Assembly: GCA_900321275.1 (NCBI GenBank)
Contig: ONVI01000002.1
Coordinates: 21,314-85,313 of the forward strand
DNA: 64,000 nt
Direction: 5' to 3'
DNA from: an uncultured Eubacteriales bacterium
GTDB taxonomy: Bacteria > Bacillota > Clostridia > Oscillospirales > Oscillospiraceae
This document shows positions 16,042 through 25,257 of this stretch, one piece after another. Numbering within the stretch: position 1 is the stretch's first letter; each line of letters opens with the position of its first letter. Below the pieces are notes generated by a model, which was given only the letters and a program-made list of their open reading frames with translations, was not told where the DNA came from and searched no databases. The position numbers and the translations under genes were made by a program.

Positions 16042-17732
16042 CAGGAGCCCAGAAGTCTGTCAAGTAACGAGGCGACCTCCTGTACCCGCGCATCCGAGAG
16101 CGGATTGTGCAGACCGACTTCCTCCGTGGCTTCGAGAAGGCCGATGGCCTCGCTGCCCGCAAGGTGCAGATACGTGTCGACGCCGCTGCCGTCCGTCAGC
16201 TCTTTCTCGTAAATCTCCAGCGCGCAGCAGGCGGACACGGGATAACTGATGACATAGAAGGGCTGCTCAAAGAAATGAGTGACGTCGACCCACTGCGGGG
16301 CAAAACCTTCGGCTTCTTCCTTCGTAAGTCCGTATTCCAGGCTGATTTCCTCCATCAGAGCGTTGAGGTTTTCCACCGTGGGATCTTCCGTCTGAAACGC
16401 CCTTTCCTCGAACTCGGCATAGACCGCCTGCCAGACAAGGGTGTCCAGCACGTCATAGAGGTTCAAAAGCCGCAGCACCGCAGTGTCCCTGGCTCCAAGC
16501 ACCCCTTCCAGAGGCTTTATGCTGAGAAACTGCATGGCCTGAGAATAGACCTCCGCGAGATCCATGCTGCGGTACCAGCCGCAGCTGATATACGCCTCAG
16601 CGTAATGTCCGAACTCATGGGTGACCGTGATAATATCTTCTCTGTCGCCATAAGGGTAAACAAACAGATATGGCGCGTCATAGTCGTCCAGATAAGTCTG
16701 GAAGGATATTTCCGCCTTCACGTCGCTCATGCTCAGATCGCAGAGCTCGTTGCGGCGCATGAAGTCATAAGCCTGGGCAATCTCGCCGCCGAGACCGTGG
16801 GAAACGGTTTCCAACACGCCGAGGAGCATCTCTTCCGGAACATAGCCCTCCATGAGCTCCGCCTGACGCTCTTCATCCATGCGCCGCGTGTAGACCGGAA
16901 GCACCCATTTTTTAATGCTCTCGATGAAAGCGCGCCCCTGTTCGATGCTGAAATCGCGGTCAAAACCGATGTCGTACATCATCTCGGCATAGCTTCCGTA
17001 GCCAAGCTCCTTTGCCTGCGCCTTCCGCACGTCCATCAGGCGGATGTACAGCTCTCCGAGGAGCGGATTGTATTTCTCATAATACGCGTTGAGCAGCGCG
17101 TCATAATCCCGGTCGCTCCAGACGTCATAGAGCGCATCGCTCAGCGGAACCTCACGACCGCGTACCATGACGGTGGGATCTGCGATCAGATCGCGGTATT
17201 CCGACAGAAGCGCGTTTTCCTGTTCAAGCAGGCCGACATAGCCGTCGGAAAGCATTTCCTCGGCATCCTCGCCGTATTCCTCCAGAAAACCTTCCCCGAA
17301 GAAATCCCTCGCAAGGCGCTCACCGTAAGGGGAGGCGCCGCAGGCGAGGTAGACGTCTTCCATGATATCCTCGATCTCCGTCAGCGCGGAGAGGCACGCG
17401 TCATATTCGTCCGCCCAAAATTCGTCCGTCAGATCCCGATAGCTATGGATATCGGCGATGGTGAACATGGTGTTTGCGCTGTAGTAGCGCGTGAAAAGAG
17501 CTTCGAGCAGGGCGACTGTTTTGCGATAGCCCGCCCCGTCCTTCAAGGCGCGGGTCACGCTGTCGGCCATCGCGCGAAATTGTCCGGCGTCCGGCCTCTC
17601 ATAGGGCATGTCCGCAAAGCGAAGGATTACGTCCGAGCCGTCCTCCCGATACCAGCCGTCCGGCAGGGTGGAGCCGCAGAGAATCAAGAGCGCAAAAAAC
17701 GCGGCAAGAATGGCGGTCAGTTTCTTTCTCAT
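16041..17732 (-). CDS. M3-family zinc oligoendopeptidase with N-terminal signal or anchor
   Basis: A 563-aa metallopeptidase of the M3 (PepF/thimet) family. The zinc motif HEFGH is at about 372-376, followed downstream by the AEVYSQAMQFLSIKPLEG segment with the third ligand Glu. The N-terminus (MRKKLTAILAAFFALLILCGS) is a hydrophobic secretion signal with a cysteine where a lipoprotein could be made, though the residue before it is not typical. Most PepF enzymes are cytoplasmic, so an exported version is notable. The start at 17732 follows AGAAGGAG; the frame is open upstream but lacks a ribosome site there. It is transcribed alone. Confidence 0.9.
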   Translation of the reverse strand: MRKKLTAILAAFFALLILCGSTLPDGWYREDGSDVILRFADMPYERPDAGQFRAMADSVTRALKDGAGYRKTVALLEALFTRYYSANTMFTIADIHSYRDLTDEFWADEYDACLSALTEIEDIMEDVYLACGASPYGERLARDFFGEGFLEEYGEDAEEMLSDGYVGLLEQENALLSEYRDLIADPTVMVRGREVPLSDALYDVWSDRDYDALLNAYYEKYNPLLGELYIRLMDVRKAQAKELGYGSYAEMMYDIGFDRDFSIEQGRAFIESIKKWVLPVYTRRMDEERQAELMEGYVPEEMLLGVLETVSHGLGGEIAQAYDFMRRNELCDLSMSDVKAEISFQTYLDDYDAPYLFVYPYGDREDIITVTHEFGHYAEAYISCGWYRSMDLAEVYSQAMQFLSIKPLEGVLGARDTAVLRLLNLYDVLDTLVWQAVYAEFEERAFQTEDPTVENLNALMEEISLEYGLTKEEAEGFAPQWVDVTHFFEQPFYVISYPVSACCALEIYEKELTDGSGVDTYLHLAGSEAIGLLEATEEVGLHNPLSDARVQEVASLLDRLLGS

Positions 17733-17811
17733 GTCAGCTTCTCCTTCTGCTGCCTTCCCAAAAGACGACGGCTGTCGCCGACTTGCGGAAGATCGGTATT
17801 CTATGCATCTG

Positions 17812-17822
17812 ATTATATCATG
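17812..17822 (-). promoter_or_regulatory. Extended -10 promoter of the M3 peptidase gene
   Basis: TGATATAAT, an extended -10 box (TGn plus TATAAT), lies about 80 bp upstream of the start. No good -35 box is visible. Confidence 0.5.
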
Positions 17823-17879
17823 TCGGCGAAAAGGGAAAAAGGGACATTGTGTGAATTCATAATTCTTAATGGCCGGTGC

Positions 17880-17908
17880 TTGTCCGAAGCTCAATCACAT
17901 GCTATAAT
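17880..17908 (+). promoter_or_regulatory. Promoter of the tex-galT operon
   Basis: TTGTCC and TATAAT with a 17-bp spacer, 34 bp before the tex start. Confidence 0.8.
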
Positions 17909-17942
17909 ACATTTTTAGAATTCCGATATCGAAGGAGAACAA

Positions 17943-20108
17943 ATGGAAAGCATCAGTCAAATTCTGGCCCGGGAGCTGGACAGACCCCTGGAGCATATCG
18001 AAAACGTCATCAATCTTTTGGACGAGGGAAACACCATCCCCTTCATCGCCCGTTACCGCAAAGAGCTGCACGGCGCCATGGACGACACCGCCCTGCGCAC
18101 GCTGGAGGAGCGCCTTGCCTATCTGCGTGGCCTCTTTGAGCGCAAGGAGACCGTGAAAAATTCCATCGCCGAGCAGGGCAAGCTCACCGATGAGCTTTCG
18201 GCAGCCATCGACGCGGCCGAAACCCTCGCGGTATTGGAAGACCTCTACCGCCCCTATAAGCCCAAGCGCCGCACCCGCGCCACCATGGCAAAGGAAAAGG
18301 GACTCGAGCCGCTGGCAATTGAGCTCTTCGAACAGCGCCCCGACTGTCCGGCGCCCGAAGCATTGGCAGAGAATTATGTAAACCAAGAAAAGGGCGTGGA
18401 GTCCGTCGAAGAAGCCCTGGCCGGAGCTTCGGATATCATCGCCGAGAACATTTCGGACGACGCCTCGATCCGCGCCATGCTGCGTGAGCTGATCGCCCAG
18501 CGTGCCTTTCTGCACAGCGAAGCGGCGACGGAAGAGGACTCCGTCTACCGTCTTTATTATGATTTTACCCAGCCGGTCTCCAAACTGCAGGGGCACCAGA
18601 TCCTCGCAATCAACCGCGGGGAGAAGGAGAACTTTCTGAAGGTTTCGATTGAGCTTGACCGGGAGCTCGCCCTGCAGAAGATCCGCCGCGCGGTGATTCG
18701 CCCGGGCAGCGCCGCCATGGCCTTTGTTCGCGCCGCGGCTGACGACGCCTACGACCGCCTGATTTTCCCCTCCATGGAGCGGGAGACAAGAAACAGCCTG
18801 ACCGATACCGCCAGCGAGGGCGCAATCAAAATGTTCGGCCTGAACCTCAAGCCGCTTCTGATGCAGCCGCCCGTCAAGGGCAAGGTCACCATGGGCCTCG
18901 ATCCCGGTTACCGCAACGGCTGCAAGGTAGCGGTCGTGGACGGGACGGGCAAGGTACTGGATACGACAGTCGTCTATCCTACCTTCTCGGAAAACAAGAA
19001 AAACGAGGCCATCCGCAATCTCTCGGCGCTCATCAAAAAAGATAAGGTGGAGCACATCGCCATCGGCAACGGCACCGCCTCCCGCGAGACGGAGCAGATG
19101 ACCGTAGAGATGATCGAACAGCTCGGCGGCACGGTGAGCTATGCCATCGTCAACGAGGCGGGCGCCTCGGTCTACTCGGCCTCAAAACTGGCGGCGGAGG
19201 AATTCCCTGACTACGACGTGAACCTGCGCTCAGCCGTGTCCATCGCGAGAAGACTTCAAGACCCGCTGGCGGAGCTTGTAAAGATCGACCCCATGGCCAT
19301 CGGCGTCGGCCAGTATCAGCACGATATGCCCCAGGCCCAGCTTGCCGAGACGCTGGACGGCGTAGTGGAGGACTGTGTCAACGCCGTCGGCGTGGATATC
19401 AACACCGCGTCCCCGGCGCTGCTGCAGCGCGTGTCCGGCCTGAACAAGACCACCGCGAAAAATATCGTGGCTTACCGCGAGGAAAACGGCGTGTTCACAA
19501 GCCGCAAGACGATCAACAAGGTGCCGAAGCTCGGTCCCAAGGCGTTCCAGCAGTGCGCGGGCTTTCTGCGCGTGCCGGAGAGCAGCCTGGTGCTGGACAA
19601 CACTGCCGTCCACCCGGAGAGCTACGCCGCGGCGGAGATGCTTCTGAAGCTCTGCGGCTATACGCTCGAAGACGTAAAGGCCGGGCGCATCGCGGAGCTC
19701 AAAACCCGCGTTGCCGCTTACGGCACGGAAAAGGCCGCGGCGGAATGCGGCGTGGGCGTCCCGACGCTGAGCGATATCGTCGCCGAGCTGTTGAAGCCGG
19801 GCCGTGACCCGCGCGATGAGCTGCCGCCCGTGCTGCTCAGAAAGGACGTGCTGGAGATCAAGGATCTCAAACCCGGCATGGTGCTCACCGGCACGGTGCG
19901 CAACGTCATCGACTTCGGCGCGTTTGTGGATATCGGCGTCCACCAGGACGGCCTGGTCCATGTCTCCCAGATTAGCGATAAATTCATCCGTCACCCGAGT
20001 GAGGCGCTTGCGGTGGGGGATATCGTCAAGGTTGTCGTCCTTGACGTGGACGAAAAGAAAAAGCGTATTTCATTATCAATAAAACAGGTGAAGGAGTACG
20101 AAACATGA
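17943..20108 (+). CDS. tex: Tex-family RNA-binding transcription accessory protein
   Basis: A 721-aa cytoplasmic nucleic-acid-binding protein. Domains in order: N-terminal Tex helical domain (opening QILARELDRPLEHIENVI), a YqgF-like RNase H fold (MGLDPGYRNGCKVAVVDG, about 318-335), helix-hairpin-helix repeats (NTASPALLQRVSGLNKTTAKNIV), and a C-terminal S1 domain (KPGMVLTGTVRNVIDFGAFVDIGVHQDGLVHVSQ). GAAGGAG precedes the ATG. It overlaps galT by 4 bp and is the first gene of a long plus-strand run that reaches 26.1 kb. Confidence 0.96.
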   Translation: MESISQILARELDRPLEHIENVINLLDEGNTIPFIARYRKELHGAMDDTALRTLEERLAYLRGLFERKETVKNSIAEQGKLTDELSAAIDAAETLAVLEDLYRPYKPKRRTRATMAKEKGLEPLAIELFEQRPDCPAPEALAENYVNQEKGVESVEEALAGASDIIAENISDDASIRAMLRELIAQRAFLHSEAATEEDSVYRLYYDFTQPVSKLQGHQILAINRGEKENFLKVSIELDRELALQKIRRAVIRPGSAAMAFVRAAADDAYDRLIFPSMERETRNSLTDTASEGAIKMFGLNLKPLLMQPPVKGKVTMGLDPGYRNGCKVAVVDGTGKVLDTTVVYPTFSENKKNEAIRNLSALIKKDKVEHIAIGNGTASRETEQMTVEMIEQLGGTVSYAIVNEAGASVYSASKLAAEEFPDYDVNLRSAVSIARRLQDPLAELVKIDPMAIGVGQYQHDMPQAQLAETLDGVVEDCVNAVGVDINTASPALLQRVSGLNKTTAKNIVAYREENGVFTSRKTINKVPKLGPKAFQQCAGFLRVPESSLVLDNTAVHPESYAAAEMLLKLCGYTLEDVKAGRIAELKTRVAAYGTEKAAAECGVGVPTLSDIVAELLKPGRDPRDELPPVLLRKDVLEIKDLKPGMVLTGTVRNVIDFGAFVDIGVHQDGLVHVSQISDKFIRHPSEALAVGDIVKVVVLDVDEKKKRISLSIKQVKEYET

Positions 20109-21598
20109 TCGACTTGAGCATTGAAAAGCTGATAAACTACGCGATTGAAAAAGGACTGATCGAACAATCCGACCGTGTCTGGGCGGAGAATGCCCTGCTT
20201 GCCGCGCTGCGCCTCGACGGCTTTACCCGCCCGGAGGAAACCGGGAACTGCGGAGAGCTGGAGCCCATCCTTGCAGAGCTGATCGCCTACGCGGTGGAGC
20301 ACGGTCTCATCGACGACAGCATCACCGAAAAGGATCTCTTTGACTCCCGCCTTATGGGCATCCTGACCCCGAAGCCCTCCGAGGTGATCTCCCGTTTCCG
20401 CGCCCTCTACGACGAGAGCCCGGAGAAGGCCACGGAGTACTATTACCGTCTCAGCCGCGCCAGCGACTATATCCGCACCTACCGCGTCGTCAAGGATCTC
20501 AAGTGGAAGAGCGCCACCGAGTACGGCGAGCTGGATATCACGGTCAATCTTTCCAAGCCGGAAAAAGACCCCAAGGCCATCGCCGCTGCGGGCAAGGCCA
20601 AGGCCAGCGGCTATCCCAAGTGTCTGCTCTGCCGTGAGGCCGAGGGCTACGCGGGCAGACTCGACTATCCCGGCCGCGCAAACCACCGCCTGATCCCGAT
20701 GGTTCTCAACGGCGAGAACTTCTTCCTCCAGTATTCCCCTTACGTCTACTATAACGAGCACTGCATCGTCCTGAACGCGCAGCATGTGCCCATGAAAATC
20801 GACCGGACGGCTTTCAACAAGCTGCTGGACTTTGTCGATCTCTTCCCGCACTACTTCCTCGGCAGCAATGCCGACCTGCCCATCGTGGGCGGCTCCATCC
20901 TCAGCCACGACCATTTCCAGGGCGGTCACTACACCTTCGCCATGGCGAGAGCGGAGATCGAGACGGAGCTTGACTTCAAGGGCTTTGAGGACGTGAAGGC
21001 CGGCATTGTCAAGTGGCCCATGTCCGTCATCCGTCTGCGCGGCAAGGATAAGAACCGCGTGGCGGAGCTTGCCGAAAAGATCCTCAGGGCATGGCGCAAG
21101 TATTCCGATCCCAGCGTCACCGTTTATGCCGAGACGGACGGCGAAGCGCACAATACCATCACGCCCATTGCCCGCAGACGGGACGGGGATTTCGAGATGG
21201 ATCTGGTGCTGCGCAACAATCTCACCACCGAGGAATACCCCCTCGGCCTCTTCCATCCGCATCAGGAGCTGCACCACATCAAGAAAGAGAACATCGGCCT
21301 CATCGAGGTCATGGGTCTCGCGGTGCTGCCCGCCAGACTCAAGGCAGAGCTCAAGGAGCTGGAAGAGATCCTCATTTCCGGCGGCGACGTCTCCGCAAGC
21401 GAGACCTGCGCCAAGCACGCCCCCTGGGTCGAAGAGCTTAAGAGCCGCTACACCTTTACGCCCGACAATACCGAAGCCATTCTCCGTCAGGAGGTGGGCG
21501 TGGTGTTTATGAAAGTGCTGGAGCATGCGGGCGTCTTCAAGCGTGACGAGAAGGGCCATGCCGCCTTCCTGCGCTTTGCGGAGAGCGTGAACACATGA
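20105..21598 (+). CDS. galT: UDP-glucose--hexose-1-phosphate uridylyltransferase, Firmicutes type
   Basis: A 497-aa Leloir-pathway enzyme that exchanges UMP between UDP-glucose and galactose-1-phosphate. It is the long Firmicutes form, with an extra N-terminal domain opening IEKLINYAIEKGLI. The active-site segment is present as GGSILSHDHFQGG, including the nucleophilic His of the HxHxQ motif, and paired cysteines appear in CLLCREAEGYAGR. It overlaps tex upstream and a small HD-domain remnant downstream, each by 4 bp. galK and galE are not in the window. Confidence 0.95.
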   Translation: MIDLSIEKLINYAIEKGLIEQSDRVWAENALLAALRLDGFTRPEETGNCGELEPILAELIAYAVEHGLIDDSITEKDLFDSRLMGILTPKPSEVISRFRALYDESPEKATEYYYRLSRASDYIRTYRVVKDLKWKSATEYGELDITVNLSKPEKDPKAIAAAGKAKASGYPKCLLCREAEGYAGRLDYPGRANHRLIPMVLNGENFFLQYSPYVYYNEHCIVLNAQHVPMKIDRTAFNKLLDFVDLFPHYFLGSNADLPIVGGSILSHDHFQGGHYTFAMARAEIETELDFKGFEDVKAGIVKWPMSVIRLRGKDKNRVAELAEKILRAWRKYSDPSVTVYAETDGEAHNTITPIARRRDGDFEMDLVLRNNLTTEEYPLGLFHPHQELHHIKKENIGLIEVMGLAVLPARLKAELKELEEILISGGDVSASETCAKHAPWVEELKSRYTFTPDNTEAILRQEVGVVFMKVLEHAGVFKRDEKGHAAFLRFAESVNT

Positions 21599-21753
21599 CC
21601 ATCGCCCGGCTGCTTGAGGCGATGATTGCGTACTCGGAGCGGAACATCCACAATATCGACCGCCTTATCCGCGTCCGGACTTATGCCAAAACCATCGGCG
21701 AGCCGGAAGGGCTTGACAGAGATACCCAGTTCATTCTGGAGTCCATTTTCTGA
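21595..21753 (+). pseudogene. Truncated HD-domain protein (52 aa)
   Basis: A 52-codon frame starts at an ATG overlapping the galT stop (ATGA) with GGAGAG upstream. Its product (opening MTIARLLEAMIAYSERNIHN, then RLIRVRTYAKTIGEPEGLD and TQFILESIF) matches the first helices of a clostridial HD-domain hydrolase. It stops exactly where the catalytic AAxVHDIG segment should begin, so the metal-binding His-Asp pair is absent. It is likely the 5' stump of a gene whose 3' part was deleted; a coupled small protein cannot be excluded. Confidence 0.6.
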
Positions 21754-21762
21754 GGGGTTTCA

Positions 21763-23463
21763 ATGCCTATGTCCCATACGTCCGTGAAAAATGAACACAG
21801 CAGCGGGGCGAGTTTTCGTGCCGCGCTGTTTCTCAACGCCGTTTTTCTCATCCTGACCGTGCTCATCGTGCGCGTCGGCTTTGAGAGCAACGACGATCCG
21901 ACCCTCGCCGCCTTCGTGGACGGACAGATGGCGCAGAGCACGTCCTATGTCCCCTATATCAACATCGTGCTCGGCTGGCTGCACCGGCACATCTACGACG
22001 CCCTCGGGCGGGATATCGCCTGGCACACCTTCTGCCAGTACGCGCTTTTGTACGCGGGCTTTACGGCGCTGTCCTTCACGATCTGTGAGCGCGTCGGCGC
22101 GCTGCGCGGGGCTGTGGTGACAACGGTGCTGCTGCTCTTTTTCGGTGTGGACGTCTACTGCATCATCAGCTATACCAAGACCGCCGCCGTCTGTACGGTG
22201 GGCGGCATGGCGCTTCTGCTCCATGCGTATGAGCGGGAGGGGCGGCACCCCGCCGCGCTCGTCTTCGGTGTTTTGCTCTGCGTCATGGGCTTTATGCTGC
22301 GGCAGATGGAGTTTTTGCCGTGCTTCGCGCTGATGGCGGTTCTCTGCCTGCGCCCGCTTTGGGACATTCTTGCCGCGAGAGAAAGCGCGGGGGAAAAGCT
22401 GCGCCGGTTTGGGAAACTGGCGCGGCCCTTTGCGCTGGTGCTGGCGATCTCCGCCGCCCTTTACGCCGTCAACGAATACGCCTGGTCGAGGGAGCCGTGG
22501 TCGGTGTACCACGAATTCGACAAGGTGCGCGTGGCTTATTCCGACTATGGCCGCCCCGCCTATGAATCCATGCCGGAGGCTTACGACGCCCTCGGACTCT
22601 CCAGGGCTGACGTGCAGCTTCTCTACGACAGCGATTATTTCGATCCCGACGTCTTCTCCGCCGAGACCATGCAGGCCATCGCGGATGCCCGCGACGCGCT
22701 TTTCCCGCGTCCTTCGATCGGCGAATGCGTCGGCCTGTTTCTCGATAAGGCGATCCCCGGCTTCTTTGTGAATCTGCATATCTACGGCTTTCTGCTGATC
22801 CTCGCGCTGTGGCTTGCAGCGGGGGAGCATACGCTCCGCGACTGGCTCGTTGCGGCCTGCGAGGGCGCCCTCTTCGCCGCGGCTTACCTGTATCTGATCT
22901 GGCGCGGCCGCTATCTGGTCGACCGCGTGGATCTCGGCCTGCTGCTCTGTGCGGCGTCTGTGCCGGCGCTGATGTTGGACGGGGAAAAGCTCCGTCGTGA
23001 AAAGATGCTTACCGTGCTGGTGCTGCTTCTTGCCGTCGGGACGAGCCACTATCTCATGCGCGACTGGTATCGCAGCGCCCCGGCGGAGGACAGGAGCGAG
23101 ACCCGCGCCGCCTATGAGCGCATCCTGCAGGATAAGGATCACGTCTACCTCGCCAAGCTGGACGCGGTGACGGACGGCCTCTGGTCGCCCTTCGAGCCGT
23201 ATCCGCAGGGCTATTGGGACAGGATCGTCCTGCTCGGCGGCTTTGACTGCCTGCACCCGACGATCATGAATAATCTCGCCCTTTACGGCGTGGAAAATCC
23301 CTACCGCGACTGTGTGGGCAACGGGAAGGTCTATCTCATCGAGGACAACATCGACCTCACTCTGCAATACATCCACGAGCATTATGATCCGAACGCCCGC
23401 GCCGGGCTGGTCGAACCGCTGAGCAGCGAGACGGGCATGGATATCTACCGCATTTTGAAATGA
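21763..23463 (+). CDS. Polytopic membrane protein, GT-C glycosyltransferase-like (first of a tandem pair)
   Basis: A 566-aa protein with one N-terminal helix, an extracellular loop bearing FESNDDPTLAAFVDGQ, then about ten further helices to residue 425, and a soluble C-terminal part of about 140 residues. An acidic pair in the first outside loop is a hallmark of GT-C transferases, which move sugars from lipid carriers. I see no closer family signature. The next gene is a full-length paralogue sharing the NDD...FDGQMA...PxINIxLG block and the ending (L)VEPLSxETGMxIYRI. The start at 21763 follows GAGGGG. Function as a lipid-linked glycosyltransferase is an inference. Confidence 0.7.
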   Translation: MPMSHTSVKNEHSSGASFRAALFLNAVFLILTVLIVRVGFESNDDPTLAAFVDGQMAQSTSYVPYINIVLGWLHRHIYDALGRDIAWHTFCQYALLYAGFTALSFTICERVGALRGAVVTTVLLLFFGVDVYCIISYTKTAAVCTVGGMALLLHAYEREGRHPAALVFGVLLCVMGFMLRQMEFLPCFALMAVLCLRPLWDILAARESAGEKLRRFGKLARPFALVLAISAALYAVNEYAWSREPWSVYHEFDKVRVAYSDYGRPAYESMPEAYDALGLSRADVQLLYDSDYFDPDVFSAETMQAIADARDALFPRPSIGECVGLFLDKAIPGFFVNLHIYGFLLILALWLAAGEHTLRDWLVAACEGALFAAAYLYLIWRGRYLVDRVDLGLLLCAASVPALMLDGEKLRREKMLTVLVLLLAVGTSHYLMRDWYRSAPAEDRSETRAAYERILQDKDHVYLAKLDAVTDGLWSPFEPYPQGYWDRIVLLGGFDCLHPTIMNNLALYGVENPYRDCVGNGKVYLIEDNIDLTLQYIHEHYDPNARAGLVEPLSSETGMDIYRILK

Positions 23464-23473
23464 GGGATGCGCC

Positions 23474-25186
23474 ATGAAGCTCCGTGAACAATGGAATACA
23501 AGAGCCTGGCCGCGCGTCCTGCTGGCCTTTGCGGTCAACGCCGTGTTTCTGGTCGTGATGCTGAAAGCCTTCGCCCCCATGTGGGAGACGAACGACGATC
23601 TGTTTATCTCCAAGTTTTTCGACGGACAGATGGCGCACAAGACGGCCTACGCCCCCTTCATCAATATCTGCCTCGGCTTTTTGATGAAGACGGTCTATAC
23701 CGCCCTCGGCGACAGCTTCAACTGGTACTCTGCCGCGCAGTATCTGCTTTTGTATCTCGGGTTCACCGCCGTTACCTGGGTGCTCCTGCGGCGCTATCGG
23801 CTCGGCCCCTCGCTGGTGATGACGGCGGTGCTGCTCTTCGCCTTCGGAACGGACTGCTGTCTCAGCATGAACTTCTCCAAGCCCGCCGCCGTGGGGACAG
23901 TGGGAGGCATGTGCCTCATGCTCCAGGCTCTGCGAAACCATACCGGGAAAACGCAGAAGACGCCGCTGCTGCTCGGTATTCTGCTGGCGCTGTGCGGCTT
24001 CGTCTGGCGTTATGAGGAATTCGGCGTCTGCGCCCTGCTGATGGTCTGTGCCTGCCCCGCCGCGCTCTTTGAGATCGGCAGGGAAAGCCGCGGCCTTCCT
24101 CTCACCGCAAGAATGGGAAAATACCTGCGTTACCTCGCACCCTTCCTGCTGCTGGCGGCGCTGGCGGTCGGACTCTTCGCGGCCGATCTTTACGCCTGGA
24201 AGCGTCCGGCGGCAGGCGGCTTCCGGGAATTCAACGATACCCGCAGTCTGTTTCTCGACTTCCAGACCCCGGACTATGCGCAAATGCCGGAGGTCTACGA
24301 TTCCGTGGGCATGGATGAAAGCTTCGTCTATATGATGAAGAAATGGAGCTTCTACGATACAGAGCGCTTCAATCAGGAAAATCTCGAAACCCTGATCGCT
24401 GCACGGGACGAACTGATCCCGCGCCGCACCGCGGGCGAATGCCTCGGCGTCTTCCTCAACGAGTGCCTCTTCGGCTTTACGCAGGATCGCCCATTCGCGG
24501 GCTTTGCGCTGCTGCTGGCCGTCTGGCTTGCCTGCGGGAAGCGCCGTGCCGGAACCTGGGTCAGCCTGGTCTGCATGGCGGGGCTCTTCGGCGTGATCTA
24601 TCTCGTCATGATCTGGTCTGACCGCTACCTTGCAAACCGCGTGGATATCGGCCTGTTTCTCGCAATGGCTGTGGTGCTGAGTCTGCAAATGGATGCGCTG
24701 CGCCTGCATGGAGAAAAGCTCCTGCTCACGGCGGTGCTGATACTGAGTCTCTTTATCACCTGGCGGGCAAACCGTGCCTACTGCTGGTATGACAGCCACA
24801 ACACCATCGAGGACAAGAGCGCGGAAAAGGCGGCGGCCGCACGTCTTGTGGAGGACGACGAGCACCTGTACCTCGTCAAGATCTGGGCCATCGACCATGC
24901 GCTCTATACCCCGCTGGAGACGCCGCCCGCGGGCTTTGCCGACAAGCTGGTGCTGATCGGCGGCTGGAGCATGGGGCATCCGGAGATTGAGCGCATTCTG
25001 AAAAATTGGGACATCGAGAATCCCTATCGCGATATGGTCAACCGGGATGACGTCTGCCTCATCGACCATGACATCCTCCGCACGATCACCTATCTCCGGG
25101 GCGCGTACTATCCCAAAGCCTCGGCAGAGCTGGTGCAGCCGTTAAGCAAGGAGACCGGCCTGAAGATTTACCGGATCAAAGGATAA
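23474..25186 (+). CDS. Polytopic membrane protein, GT-C glycosyltransferase-like (second of a tandem pair)
   Basis: A 570-aa paralogue of the preceding protein with the same topology. Its first outside loop reads WETNDDLFISKFFDGQMA, the C-terminal region contains DKLVLIGGWSMGHPEIER and NPYRDMVNRDDVCLIDHD, and it ends LVQPLSKETGLKIYRIKG. Identity to its neighbour is clear but moderate, so the duplication is old and the copies may have different acceptors or sugars. It starts 10 bp after the first gene, with a GAGGGATG ribosome site. The pair is probably cotranscribed with tex-galT, which suggests a link to nucleotide-sugar supply. Confidence 0.7.
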   Translation: MKLREQWNTRAWPRVLLAFAVNAVFLVVMLKAFAPMWETNDDLFISKFFDGQMAHKTAYAPFINICLGFLMKTVYTALGDSFNWYSAAQYLLLYLGFTAVTWVLLRRYRLGPSLVMTAVLLFAFGTDCCLSMNFSKPAAVGTVGGMCLMLQALRNHTGKTQKTPLLLGILLALCGFVWRYEEFGVCALLMVCACPAALFEIGRESRGLPLTARMGKYLRYLAPFLLLAALAVGLFAADLYAWKRPAAGGFREFNDTRSLFLDFQTPDYAQMPEVYDSVGMDESFVYMMKKWSFYDTERFNQENLETLIAARDELIPRRTAGECLGVFLNECLFGFTQDRPFAGFALLLAVWLACGKRRAGTWVSLVCMAGLFGVIYLVMIWSDRYLANRVDIGLFLAMAVVLSLQMDALRLHGEKLLLTAVLILSLFITWRANRAYCWYDSHNTIEDKSAEKAAAARLVEDDEHLYLVKIWAIDHALYTPLETPPAGFADKLVLIGGWSMGHPEIERILKNWDIENPYRDMVNRDDVCLIDHDILRTITYLRGAYYPKASAELVQPLSKETGLKIYRIKG

Positions 25187-25257
25187 AAAACGCGCTTTCC
25201 CATGACAGCACACGCGGCAGCAGGACATCGGCCGTTTTTTATGAAAGGAGAATCTTT

